A stretch of 28,209 nucleotides of DNA from Oscillospiraceae bacterium. Its GTDB lineage: Bacteria; Bacillota_A; Clostridia; Oscillospirales; Oscillospiraceae. The stretch lies in contig JAETOP010000044.1 of assembly GCA_021771675.1 (NCBI GenBank), positions 1 to 28,209 on the forward strand. Reading direction: 5' to 3'. Within the stretch, counting starts at the first letter, position 1. Each line of letters begins with the position of its first letter. This document shows positions 14,852 through 24,049 of this stretch, one piece after another. The position numbers and the translations under genes are program-made. Below the pieces are notes generated by a model. The model had not been told where the DNA came from. It saw only the letters and a list, made by a program, of their open reading frames with translations, and ran no database searches.

Positions 14852-15803
14852 GGAAGGCTCCCTCCGTTTTATAAATTTCTTTAAGCATATCCCAATTGAT
14901 TCCAGGGGAAGCCTTCAATCGTTCTGGAAGAAGGTGTATATAATACACTGTTTCTTCTAAACTCACATGGCCCATATAGGTACTTAAAAATGGGATAAGT
15001 GCCATAACGTCACGCTTTTCATCCACCCAGCGCATAAGAGCTCTTGTAGCGAAACTGTGCCGAAGATCATAAGGACGGGGCATATTTTTGCCGCTTGAAA
15101 GGCCGCTTCTGATCCAGGCCCTATTAAAACGGTTCCTTGCCCATGTTGCTGAAAATCTACCTCCATTCCAATGCTGAAAGAACCATTCACGCTGCCCCGC
15201 CAGTTGGTCGTATCTGGCACAAAGCGTTCGCATATCTTCCGAGATGATGATGTGGCGGTCTTTTCCCCGCTTGGATTTTCGGATAAAAATGTCACCGGCT
15301 CTTAAATCAACATCCTCGATTCGGAGGTTTAGAGGCTCACCTGGACGCATACCACAGCAAAGTTCCAACCTGAACAGCACAGGCAGGATCAGCTCTGCAC
15401 GGGACCGCGCGCAAGGCTTCACATCATCAATTGCGTCAAAAAGGCATCGCAGTTCAAGATCCGTGAAAATATAGGGTTGATATCGCTGAACTTTAATATT
15501 GTAATCTTCCGTTGGGACAAATGCTGTATACCCAACAGCATTCAGGTAGCGGGTAAAGTGCCGCAGATTGATTATCACATGTTTTCTCGTATTATCAGTG
15601 GCAAATTCCCGCACTACCAACCAACTATCCAACATTTGCTTGGTGATCTCCTCTGCGTCAGGGAAAGCTACCGCACCATATTCGAGGAAAGGCAATATGT
15701 GAGCAGCTACATAAGTTGCAGCATTGTAGCCGAGGGATACCTTTAGGTCAACCATATCATAATATGCCGCATTCATCTTCTCCCAAAAATTCACGCCAAT
15801 CAC
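14838..15803 (-). CDS. Tyrosine recombinase B of the trio
   Basis: The 321-residue recombinase keeps all catalytic motifs: Arg in CGMRPGEPLNLRIEDVDL, the HxxR-type box in YDLRHSFATRAL, His in YMGHVSLEET and Tyr in VYYIHLLPERL. The N-terminal half is the core DNA-binding domain. The start codon is GTG at 15803, overlapping the end of recombinase A by four bases (GTGA); another GTG (15794) and an ATG (15776) slightly downstream are possible. The chain of overlaps A-B-C argues for coupled production of three proteins acting as one complex. Confidence 0.9.
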   Translation of the reverse strand: MIGVNFWEKMNAAYYDMVDLKVSLGYNAATYVAAHILPFLEYGAVAFPDAEEITKQMLDSWLVVREFATDNTRKHVIINLRHFTRYLNAVGYTAFVPTEDYNIKVQRYQPYIFTDLELRCLFDAIDDVKPCARSRAELILPVLFRLELCCGMRPGEPLNLRIEDVDLRAGDIFIRKSKRGKDRHIIISEDMRTLCARYDQLAGQREWFFQHWNGGRFSATWARNRFNRAWIRSGLSSGKNMPRPYDLRHSFATRALMRWVDEKRDVMALIPFLSTYMGHVSLEETVYYIHLLPERLKASPGINWDMLKEIYKTEGAFHEKD

Positions 15804-17065
15804 CGTCCCTTCCCCAAACTGTGGATAGATGGGAACGCAACATCTGCATAGATCCCCCTTGAAATAGGAACCTCAGAAAAATCAGCGGAACACAGTGCGG
15901 TTTGCGTCCTGTTGAAGCTGAGATATGCTTTGCCGGATGACATATCGCTATGCCCGAGCATCTGTGAAATGGATGTAATCGGAACCTCTGCTTCCGCAAG
16001 CTCTGTCCCAAAAGCGCGGCGCAGACTATGAAATGAACGATAACTTTTCTTTTCGATACCTGCTAACCGGCAGTATTTGTCAATCATATAGTCCAGCGGA
16101 CTTGTACTGGCAATTGCTGTGTAGGGTGGGTACGCTCTGATAAATACACTGTTATCTTCGCATTTAGGCCGTTCCTTCAAAATGTAGTAGCGATAGCGTT
16201 GAGAGTTTTCCCGTTAAGGACAGCGGCTATGGGCTTGCCAGTCTTTTTTTGAACGATTCGCAGCTCTTGTTCCTTCCAATCGATATCCCCCAATTTCAAA
16301 TTTCTGATATCCACGCAGCGAAGACCGGAATTGAACGCAAGCAGGATGATTGCCCGGTCATGCATAGGGGTTTGGGAATGTCCATCAACCGCCTCCAATA
16401 CCGCACTGATTTCAAGTTGCGTATATGGCTGAATCAGACGGCTTGGAGGCGTCTGAGGGCGGAACAGGCTCAAGTCAATCTTGATTTTTGTTAATTGAGA
16501 GGCATTCAAGTAGTCCGCCGTAAACTTCAGGGCCCGAATGACAACGTTCATATTGTTTTGATTGGTTTTTGCCGCCTCGTTAATGAAATCAAGAAAATCT
16601 TTGTCTCTGATTTGAGTAATCTCCTTACGGTGCTTCTCTATAAAGCAGAAGAAATGCCGAATTGGTATTGATAATTTCTTTTGATATTCCTCTTTTAACC
16701 TCGTGCCCTCCAAAATCAAATCCACATGTGCTTGGTTTCCTTTGCTGGGCTTGTACCATTTGGTGTCTTTTACGATTGAAAAGTCTACCTCTCCAGTGCT
16801 GACATAAGACTGAATGCGGAAGGCTGCTGTTACGAAAGAGCGATAAAACTTTCTGCTGATTTCCCCGCTTTCATACCTCTTTTGCTGGTAAGCACATAGG
16901 CTCTCCAGCAATTCAAAGGAACAAATTTCAGCTCCGTGCTCATGATGCCAGTTGATAATCGGGTGATAGACACTCCAATTGATGCACTTTATGGAAATAA
17001 TCCCCAATTCCGCGTTTACGCATTGCGTCCAGCACATCGGCTACAGTATCTTCAATTTTTTGCAA
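15800..17065 (-). pseudogene. Tyrosine recombinase A of the trio, two frameshifts
   Basis: The intact gene would start at TTG 17065 (after AGGAGGTG) and end at 15800. Two single-base changes break it. An extra A in 16995-16997 shifts the frame at GIGDY; the duplicated copy at the other end of the element lacks it and reads through to IKCINWSVYHP. A base is missing near 16188, so the frame ends ...LNAIATTF while the other frame resumes LKERPKCEDNSVFIRAYPPY. Catalytic residues are otherwise present: Arg in NSGLRCVDIRNL, the HxxR in FHSLRRAFGTEL, and His and Tyr in MLGHSDMSSGKAYLSF. Translation from ATG 17037 could bypass the first shift. Sequencing error or programmed frameshifting is possible but less likely. 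Confidence 0.82.
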
Positions 17066-17172
17066 AACGGCACCTCCTGCTATACTTGATGCTTTCAAGT
17101 ATAACAGATAATGCCGATACTATCTGCTATTACTTTCTTTTTTAAAGGTATTTGCAGACAATATCGGCATTT
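16873..17172. repeat. Right-end-like duplicate, inner copy
   Basis: About 300 bp, roughly 92% identical to 23751-24049 by hand alignment, with one 1-base indel. It comprises the 5' end of recombinase A, its upstream region, a palindrome at 17082-17102, and two inverted TGCCGATA sites (17110-17119 and 17161-17172). The outermost part of the inverted repeat is missing here, so this copy cannot be a full end. Confidence 0.88.
17082..17102. promoter_or_regulatory. Palindrome upstream of recombinase A (inner copy)
   Basis: ATACTTGA and TCAAGTAT arms enclose a short loop just before the recombinase A ribosome site. The arm contains the heptamer TTCAAGT, identical to the junction repeat. It could be an operator for autoregulation or a recombinase site. 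The same palindrome is at 23959-23979. Confidence 0.5.
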
Positions 17173-17373
17173 TCAATTCATTCACTTGTGTTTAGATCTG
17201 CCTTATTACCTATTAACAGATAAACATAAAGTCCCGTATCTCTACTTCGATGATTTTCTGATAAATACACAATGATTCCTGTTTTCTATATGGTAATTTT
17301 TCACTATTTGTGTTAAAATGCAATTGGACAAAAATAGTGCATGATTTTCAACTATTCTGTAGAGGAGGATATC
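17173..17373. other. AT-rich leader region upstream of the giant cargo gene
   Basis: About 200 bp of AT-rich DNA separate the inner right-end copy from the cargo ribosome site. A TAAAAT at 17314-17319 could be a -10 box, but no convincing -35 is seen at the right distance. The cargo promoter should lie here. Confidence 0.35.
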
Positions 17374-20300
17374 ATGAAAACCAAGAAAACCATATTAAAT
17401 CGGTTTAAGAAATCGAATCCGCTTAAAAAATTTTTCGAGCTGATCCAAGGCAAAAATCGGGTTGCCGCAAATATATCGCCGGAAAGACCTCAAAAGGAAC
17501 ATACCAACCGCCCTATTTCAGATATCTTGTCTAATATCGCCAAGCAGAACGCAGATAAATACAATTGGTCTGATGTCGTCGGTGTGCTGGCTGGTATCAT
17601 TGGTTTGGCGGCATATTGCACCAGTCCGGCCCTTGCCAAATATCGAGGAACTCAAGTGCTACTGGGAGCTGCTTGGGCTGCAATCGGGGTCATGTTTTTA
17701 ATTTTGATCTGGGAATTGTTGTGCATCGGTGTCTGGGAAAAGACGAAAAAATTGCTTTCTGTCGTGCACACCCACCTCAGACCGCATTGGCGACCTGTCC
17801 TCCTTGCTTTGTGCGCCCTTGTTCTTTTGATCAGTGCACTCGTATGTATTTTTAACCCTCCGCTAAAAACGGAATATTATGCTGGAATTACTGAGATTTA
17901 TGGTGTGCCCACCGGGATAGGCGCACTATCCCCAGATGAACTGGAGAACCGATCTATATACTGGAAGGTCGTAGACCACAGATGGAGCAAGCGTATTGAT
18001 GTTACCTATGTGGATCCATATGGGCAACTGGAGGTAATGAGAGAGAACTCCAGCGCTTACAGTATGGATCTTTTCCCTGCTGCGGCCCGCATCGTCTGCA
18101 AATACAGCACTGATCAGGAAGAGTTCCGTGCAAAACTGGACGAGGCTACGTTCACCACCGCCGACGAAGCAGGGATCCTGCGTATGCCAGTCAGCATGTC
18201 CTATTTCAGTAGCAGCGGGAAACTCCTGCTCCAGTTGGAGCAAACTGGGTTCGGTCGGGCAAAGATCACAGCCTATTCCCCTGATGAAATGCCACAGTTA
18301 TCTGGTTCCACTTTGTTGCGGATACCGGACGGTCAGTCCGCCGGGAACGGGATGACTTCCCTGCAAATCGAGACCATCTATCGTTTTGACGGACTGCCAG
18401 AAAGCCGCCGGATCTTCCCCTACGTTTATAACCAGTATGGTGTGAATGGGGAACGGTATACTTATAATGAGAAGGGGCAGATGTCCACGCTGTGCTACTT
18501 AGATGTCAATGGGGAACCAGTATGCAATAAGTTAGGCATTATGTCTATTGGTTTCTCCTATTTCGACGGCAACGATGCATTGCGTTCCATCCGTTACTTC
18601 AGCGACCAAAGCGGTATGGAAAAGACGGAAGGGTTCTATGGAGTATTCTGCGAAAAATTCCGCTACAACGACCAGGGAAATCTCGCCGAACGTCAGGAGT
18701 TGGATCGCAGTGAGAGTTGGTGTTATGATAAAGAAGGAGTACATTGCTACCGCTACGGATATGAGGGAGGGCGGCTTGCCCGTGAGGAGTTTTTTGGCCG
18801 GGAAAATACTCTGGTGGAAAGCAGCCGTTTCCACACATCCACTATTAGCTATGAATGGATCCGGGAGAAAAAGCATGACATTCTGTCCGTTTGCTATAGC
18901 TCAGCCTCTTTGACTGCTGAGGGCGAATCGGCACCGGCGCAATCTTCCGCCGAAGCGTCTGTGCCTATGGCGGCGGAGTCAGTGGAGGGTGGCCTGTATT
19001 TTTCAACGCTGCTACAGACAGACCCTCAGGTCTCCGTGCCGGACGGAGAGCAGGACACTACGCCGATAGGAGAGCAAAACGTCCCAGGCACTAAGGATGA
19101 CCAGGCGCACAATTATGCCATCTTGCGTTACAGTATTTCCACAAACAATCACCGGGTTTCCGCCATACGCTATTGCAACCGCACAGGGGAACCGGCGGTA
19201 AGTGAAGAAGGCTATGCTGAAAAGCGTTTGAACTATGATGATCAAGCTCATATCATCTCCGAGTCTTACTATGATGCAGGGGGCAAACCATGCCTGACTG
19301 TGGATGGCTATGCATCGCTGAGTCGGTCCTACAACAAAAATGGCAGAATCAGTGAGGTCACTTACTTGGGCCTTGATGGCGCACCCACTAACGTGCTGGC
19401 GAAAGGTTACGCCTCGATACGCTACAGCTATAACCAGTTGGTCCAACGGGAAACGATCTGCATGTCCTACTATGATACCCAGGGAATGGCAGTTCAGCCC
19501 TCCTCGCTGGGGTATGCCATGTCGGAGCAGACCTACAATGAGAGTGGTTTACTGGTCCAGGAGGCATATTTTAACACGGACGACGCCCCGGCTTACCGCC
19601 GTGATTACCGGGTTGCAGCGATTTTCTACGAATATTCAGACAGCGGCGACCTGATCCATGAGTACTATCGGGATGCAGGAGGAATGCCAGTCAACCGTAG
19701 CGACAAGGGTTATGCCGTAATTCATCAGGAATTTGACCGGGGACAGCTGGTGCAACGCAGTTACGAGGGTTACGTGGGGCACTCACTTCAGCCTGTTCCA
19801 GACCGTACAACGGGTGCCGTTGTCGTCAAGTACCGCTATCAAAATGGGCAAATTCAATGGGAAGGCTATTATGGGGCGGATGGTGAGGAGTATGTCCTGC
19901 GCCGGGATACAGGTTATGCCGCCTGTGAGTACGAATATGAAAACGGGCGCCTACGTGCGCAGCACTTTTATGGGACGGACGGCAGCCCCATACTGAGAGG
20001 CGATTATGGCTACGCCCACAGGAGGAACGAGTACAATGAACTGGGGCAGCTTATAACCATTCGATATGCCGACATAAACAATGATCCGGCCATCAGCACC
20101 TACTACCATTGTGCTGGGTTTAACTATGGGTATGATGATCAAGGCAACCGCTCCGACGTTTGCTACATTGGCCTGGACGGTGAGCCACTGCTCCGTAGCG
20201 ACTTGGGATGCGCCAAGTTGAAGCGCATTTATCGAGCGGATAAGATCGCAGAGGAATGGTATATGGATGCCGACAGCCAGCCTGTACTATGTAAGGAAGG

Positions 20301-23300
20301 CGGTTTTGCCCACTTTGAGGACGACTTTGACACAAACGGGAACTGGACTGAGGGCAGGTATTACGATGTTGACGGCAATCTGACGCTGCGCAGTGACCGA
20401 GGTTACGCTGTGGTCAAATTCACCTATAACGATGACGGTCAGCTCATTTCCGAGCGCTTTTATGGTACTGATGGAAAAACACCGATCATCAGCACCTACT
20501 ACCATTGTGCCGGCTTTAACTATGGGTATGATGATCAAGGCAACCGCTCCGACATCAGCTACGTCGGTTTGGATGAGGAACTACTGGTTCGCAGCGACTT
20601 GGGCTATGCGCGGATCGAAAAGATGTTTCAGGATGGCAATGTGGTAATGGAATCGTTCTTTGATGCCTCCGGTTTGCCCGCTCCGTGTAAAGATGGAAAC
20701 GTCTCATATGAAAGTGTTTATGAGAATGGGGATTGGGTAGAATCCCGTTATTATGACGCTGCAGGACAGCTCATGCGTATGGCTAAAGGATACGCATTCA
20801 TTCAAAATACTTATGATGAGTTCGGTCAAATGCTTTCTTCCCGTTTTTACGATACAGACGAGGAAACACTAGTGATTAGTGCATACTATCATTGCGCCGG
20901 CTTTGATTACGAATACGACAGCAAAGGCAATAATACGTATATCCGTTACATTGGGGTGGATGGAAACCTGATGCCGGGTGTTGATCTGGGTTATGCCCAA
21001 GTGAAGAAAACCTATGATGATATGGGAAAGCTGATCGGAGAGGCATATCTTGACGTAAATGGAAAACCGGAAATTTACAAAGATCAAGGCTATACTTCCT
21101 ATATAAACGATTACCAGAACGGCCTTTGGAAAAAAACGCGGTATTATGACAGCCAGGGTCAGTTGACGCCTTGTAAGAAGGGCTATGCTGTGGTCATGAA
21201 TGAGTACAATGCTTATGGACAACTTATCCTTCAGCGATATTACGACAGAGACGGAGAGACACCGATTGTCTGCGCGGAACACCACTGCGCAGAAATCCGT
21301 TATGGCTATGACGAGAGAGGAAACACAGACTATTTGGGGTACTTCGGCCCAGATGGAAAGCTGATGATCCGTAGCGACTACGGTTTTGCGCAGGTAGAGA
21401 AATCCTATAATGACCGGGATGAGATGGAACAAGAGCGTTACCTGGATGCGGATGGGAAAGCAGCAGTATATAAGGGCCGCGGCTACGCCGCTTTAGAGAG
21501 AACCCGAGAAAACGGTTTGCTTAAGGAGGACCGCTATTTGAATGCGGATGGGGAACCCGTTGTCCGACTGGATGAAGGCTACGCCATTGTCCGCTATGGA
21601 CATGATTCCTTCGGACAAACCACTACCATCCGTTACTATGACATTGATGGGAAAACTCCGGTGATAAATACGTACTATCATTGTGCTGGGGTCAATTATG
21701 GATATGATGACCAAGGGAACCGAACCGATGACTACTATGTTGATTTGGATGGAGCTCCGTTGATCCGCAGTGATGTAGGATATGCTCAGGCCAAGCGCAT
21801 CTACAGTAGGGGAAAAATTATAAGCGAGTCATATTTCGATGTTGATGGGAATCCCATCCCGAGCAAAGAAGGCGGCTATACCCGATATGAAAGTGACTAT
21901 GACGTGGACGGAAATTGTACTGAATCCAGGTACTATGTCGACACCGACAAGCTGACGCTGTGCAGCGACGAGGGCTATGCCATGGTCAAACACAGTTATG
22001 ATGATCGGGGGCATTGTGCCTCTACGCGATATTATGGTATCGATGGAGAGACGTCTATCATCAACACCCGCTATTCCTGCGCCGGTTTTGATTACGAATA
22101 CGATGACCGGGGGAACCGAATTAAGATCCAGTATATTGGCCTGGATGGGAATCTTATGATCCGCAGTGACTTGGGCTACGCGCAGAATGACATGAGCTTT
22201 GATAAGATGGGACGGCTAATTGGAGAAGCGTACTACGACGTTGACGGAGAGCCTGTGCTCTGTTACGAAGGCGGCTATGCCTCATATAAGGCTGTCTATG
22301 ACGCGAACGGGAACTGGACAAGTGCAGAGTATTGTGACACCCAGGAGAGATTGACCCGGCGGTGGGACACCGGCTATGCTTTTATCCGAAACGAATACGA
22401 TGCGTTTAATCGGCGTACATCTGAGTACTATTATGACACGGACAGGGAAACGCTTATTGTCAACACCGAGAGGTATTGCGCGGGTATGCTGTTTGGCTAC
22501 GACGACAAAGGCAACAACGCGAACATTTGCTTTGTTGATTCAAATTACGAATCAATGATACGCAGTGATTTGGGCTACGCCCAGGTAATCAAGACCTATG
22601 ATGATGCAGGGCAACTGACTGGAGAGACATATTTGGACGTAAACGGGCAGCTGATTGCCTGCAATGACGGCTACGCATCCTACAAAAGTGTATATGAAAA
22701 TGGTCTGTGGAAGGAGCGCTCATATTTTGATACAGAGGGTAAACCCGTCCTGCGGTCAGACACAGGATATGCCATAGTCAAGAATACTTATGATGCCTAC
22801 GGCCGGTACAAAACGCAGCGATACTACGATACGAATGGAGAAACCCCCATCGTCAGTCTGCAGTACCATTGTACTGGATTTTCCTACCAATATGACGAAA
22901 GGGGAAACCAGACCTACGTATGGTATCTTGAGCCAGACAAAACAATTGCCATGCGCGCTGGTTTGGATCTGCTCAATTACCTAATTTATGATGACTACCA
23001 TCAGCTTGTTAGGGACTCCTACTATATCTTTGAGAATGACACAGCCGTATTGGTTCCCCGCAAAGATCTCGGCTACGCTGCTATCAAATATGTTTATGAG
23101 GGGAAAAATTGGATTAAAACCCTTTATTTAGATGATAACGAGCAGCCTACGGTCTGTCAAGACGAGGGCTACGCATCTCTGACCCGCGAATTTAATGACC
23201 TGGGGCAACTGGTCAGGGTATCCCATTTCAATGAAACACAGAAATTGACTGAGTGCAAAGCAGGATATGCAATAGTAGAGTATGAATACGATGAGTCTGG

Positions 23301-23355
23301 CAACGAATCCGGCAGAATTTATTATGATGCTTTCAGCGATGAAATAGATTGGTAG
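17374..23355 (+). CDS. Giant membrane-anchored YD/RHS-like repeat protein (1993 aa)
   Basis: The start is ATG 17374, preceded by AGGAGGATATC. The N-terminus is basic (about 1-45). Three hydrophobic segments follow at about 67-83, 94-119 and 141-160, predicting an inside N-terminus and an outside C-terminus. After a beta-rich region and a first repeat block (about 350-505) comes a Ser/Glu/Pro-rich linker (about 510-575). Then tens of repeats of about 33 residues run to the C-terminus, with consensus GYA-x5-YD-x2-G-x6-YYD-x-DG. From about residue 906 they form eight units of 129-133 residues, each with four distinct repeats; one of the four carries a YHCAGF-like motif. There is no signal peptidase site, LPXTG, protease or toxin tip. 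The family is unrecognised. Adhesin, surface scaffold or carbohydrate binder are possible. The gene is carried as cargo, opposite to the recombinases. Confidence 0.85.
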   Translation: MKTKKTILNRFKKSNPLKKFFELIQGKNRVAANISPERPQKEHTNRPISDILSNIAKQNADKYNWSDVVGVLAGIIGLAAYCTSPALAKYRGTQVLLGAAWAAIGVMFLILIWELLCIGVWEKTKKLLSVVHTHLRPHWRPVLLALCALVLLISALVCIFNPPLKTEYYAGITEIYGVPTGIGALSPDELENRSIYWKVVDHRWSKRIDVTYVDPYGQLEVMRENSSAYSMDLFPAAARIVCKYSTDQEEFRAKLDEATFTTADEAGILRMPVSMSYFSSSGKLLLQLEQTGFGRAKITAYSPDEMPQLSGSTLLRIPDGQSAGNGMTSLQIETIYRFDGLPESRRIFPYVYNQYGVNGERYTYNEKGQMSTLCYLDVNGEPVCNKLGIMSIGFSYFDGNDALRSIRYFSDQSGMEKTEGFYGVFCEKFRYNDQGNLAERQELDRSESWCYDKEGVHCYRYGYEGGRLAREEFFGRENTLVESSRFHTSTISYEWIREKKHDILSVCYSSASLTAEGESAPAQSSAEASVPMAAESVEGGLYFSTLLQTDPQVSVPDGEQDTTPIGEQNVPGTKDDQAHNYAILRYSISTNNHRVSAIRYCNRTGEPAVSEEGYAEKRLNYDDQAHIISESYYDAGGKPCLTVDGYASLSRSYNKNGRISEVTYLGLDGAPTNVLAKGYASIRYSYNQLVQRETICMSYYDTQGMAVQPSSLGYAMSEQTYNESGLLVQEAYFNTDDAPAYRRDYRVAAIFYEYSDSGDLIHEYYRDAGGMPVNRSDKGYAVIHQEFDRGQLVQRSYEGYVGHSLQPVPDRTTGAVVVKYRYQNGQIQWEGYYGADGEEYVLRRDTGYAACEYEYENGRLRAQHFYGTDGSPILRGDYGYAHRRNEYNELGQLITIRYADINNDPAISTYYHCAGFNYGYDDQGNRSDVCYIGLDGEPLLRSDLGCAKLKRIYRADKIAEEWYMDADSQPVLCKEGGFAHFEDDFDTNGNWTEGRYYDVDGNLTLRSDRGYAVVKFTYNDDGQLISERFYGTDGKTPIISTYYHCAGFNYGYDDQGNRSDISYVGLDEELLVRSDLGYARIEKMFQDGNVVMESFFDASGLPAPCKDGNVSYESVYENGDWVESRYYDAAGQLMRMAKGYAFIQNTYDEFGQMLSSRFYDTDEETLVISAYYHCAGFDYEYDSKGNNTYIRYIGVDGNLMPGVDLGYAQVKKTYDDMGKLIGEAYLDVNGKPEIYKDQGYTSYINDYQNGLWKKTRYYDSQGQLTPCKKGYAVVMNEYNAYGQLILQRYYDRDGETPIVCAEHHCAEIRYGYDERGNTDYLGYFGPDGKLMIRSDYGFAQVEKSYNDRDEMEQERYLDADGKAAVYKGRGYAALERTRENGLLKEDRYLNADGEPVVRLDEGYAIVRYGHDSFGQTTTIRYYDIDGKTPVINTYYHCAGVNYGYDDQGNRTDDYYVDLDGAPLIRSDVGYAQAKRIYSRGKIISESYFDVDGNPIPSKEGGYTRYESDYDVDGNCTESRYYVDTDKLTLCSDEGYAMVKHSYDDRGHCASTRYYGIDGETSIINTRYSCAGFDYEYDDRGNRIKIQYIGLDGNLMIRSDLGYAQNDMSFDKMGRLIGEAYYDVDGEPVLCYEGGYASYKAVYDANGNWTSAEYCDTQERLTRRWDTGYAFIRNEYDAFNRRTSEYYYDTDRETLIVNTERYCAGMLFGYDDKGNNANICFVDSNYESMIRSDLGYAQVIKTYDDAGQLTGETYLDVNGQLIACNDGYASYKSVYENGLWKERSYFDTEGKPVLRSDTGYAIVKNTYDAYGRYKTQRYYDTNGETPIVSLQYHCTGFSYQYDERGNQTYVWYLEPDKTIAMRAGLDLLNYLIYDDYHQLVRDSYYIFENDTAVLVPRKDLGYAAIKYVYEGKNWIKTLYLDDNEQPTVCQDEGYASLTREFNDLGQLVRVSHFNETQKLTECKAGYAIVEYEYDESGNESGRIYYDAFSDEIDW
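20092..22900 (+). repeat. Eight higher-order repeats of about 394 bp inside the giant gene
   Basis: The codon block preceding the YHCAG-like motif recurs at 20092, 20488, 20875, 21268, 21664, 22060, 22459 and 22852, spacing 387-399 bp and always a multiple of three. The first two copies share a 66-bp stretch (20092-20157 and 20488-20553) with two mismatches, pointing to recent duplication. Confidence 0.85.
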
Positions 23356-23478
23356 TCTTTAATAAAGAGACGTCTATGCGACAGCTAAATATGAAAAATT
23401 TAGGATACAAATCCAAAATTTGAGTATTTCCGCGAGTCCTGACCGAGAGGGCAGACAAAGTTGTGTAAACGCTAAGAA

Positions 23479-23604
23479 GCAACAACAACTGACAATGTCA
23501 TTTTCTCACAGAAACAGATGAAATATCGAGAAAAGGTCGCTCATATTTCATCTGTTTCTGTACAGCATTTGTGATTAAGCGGTTATTTGGTCAGTTGTTG
23601 TTGC
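23479..23604. repeat. Nested inverted repeat, 126 bp, after the giant gene
   Basis: Outer 14-bp arms (23479-23492 and 23591-23604, GCAACAACAACTGA and its complement) enclose a perfect inner 18-bp inverted repeat (23509-23526 and 23543-23560) with a 16-base loop. The inner hairpin could terminate the giant transcript. The outer symmetric arms give it a MITE-like or structured-RNA look. Confidence 0.7.
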
Positions 23605-23700
23605 AATGGCTATACACAAACCTTTACGCATAGCCTCCTGACCTGTTTTAGATCTTAATGGTGTAGTTTCACAAACCTGTAGCATACTTTTGCTTCAGTA

Positions 23701-23742
23701 TGTCGAAAAGCGGCCTGTCTGGGTTAGAGCCAGACAGGCCGC
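23701..23742. repeat. REP-like hairpin repeat, copy 1
   Basis: TGTCGAAAA is followed by perfect 13-bp arms GCGGCCTGTCTGG (23710-23722) and CCAGACAGGCCGC (23730-23742). A near-identical 42-base unit occurs at 28099-28140, outside the element. It ends 8 bp before the duplicated right end begins. Confidence 0.75.
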
Positions 23743-23750
23743 AAATGTAT

Positions 23751-23942
23751 ATACCTCTTTTGCCGGGGAGCACACAAGCTCTCCAGCAGTTCAAAGGAGC
23801 GAACTTCGGCTCCGCACTCATGATGCCAGTTGATAATCGGGTGATAGACACTCCAATTGATGCACTTTATGGAATAATCCCCAATTCCGCGTTTACGCAT
23901 TGCGTCCAGCACATCGGCTACAGTATCTTCAATTTTTTGCAA
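23751..23942 (-). pseudogene. Recombinase A fragment (first 64 codons) at the outer right end
   Basis: From TTG 23942, with GGAGGTG just upstream, the frame reads LQKIEDTVADVLDAMRKRGI, then GDYSIKCINWSVYHP and on to LLESLCAPRQKRY, where homology to the full recombinase A stops and unrelated codons run to a stop at 23724. It shows the ancestral unshifted reading of the N-terminus, unlike the longer copy. It cannot be active because no catalytic domain follows. Confidence 0.82.
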
Positions 23943-24049
23943 AACGCCACCTCCCATTATACTTGATGCTTTCAAGTATAACAGGTAATGCCGATATTAT
24001 CTGCTATTGCTTCCCTTTTTAAAGGCATTTACAGACAATATCGGCATTT
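23751..24049. repeat. Right-end duplicate, outer copy
   Basis: Counterpart of 16873-17172, about 92% identical. It includes the palindrome at 23959-23979 and inverted sites at 23987-23997 and 24038-24049. The homology starts abruptly next to the REP-like hairpin, which suggests the recombination that added the cargo took place there. Confidence 0.88.

Noticed and set aside
19012..22014. Several minus-strand frames of 60-187 codons inside the giant gene
   Set aside because: They resemble each other only because the plus strand is repetitive; no ribosome sites.
20092..22900. CRISPR array, because of regular direct repeats
   Set aside because: Spacing of about 394 bp, all multiples of three, within one open frame encoding a repeat protein.
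17374..23355. RHS polymorphic toxin with C-terminal toxin domain
   Set aside because: Repeats continue to the last residues; there is no RHS core motif, no toxin tip and no immunity gene downstream.
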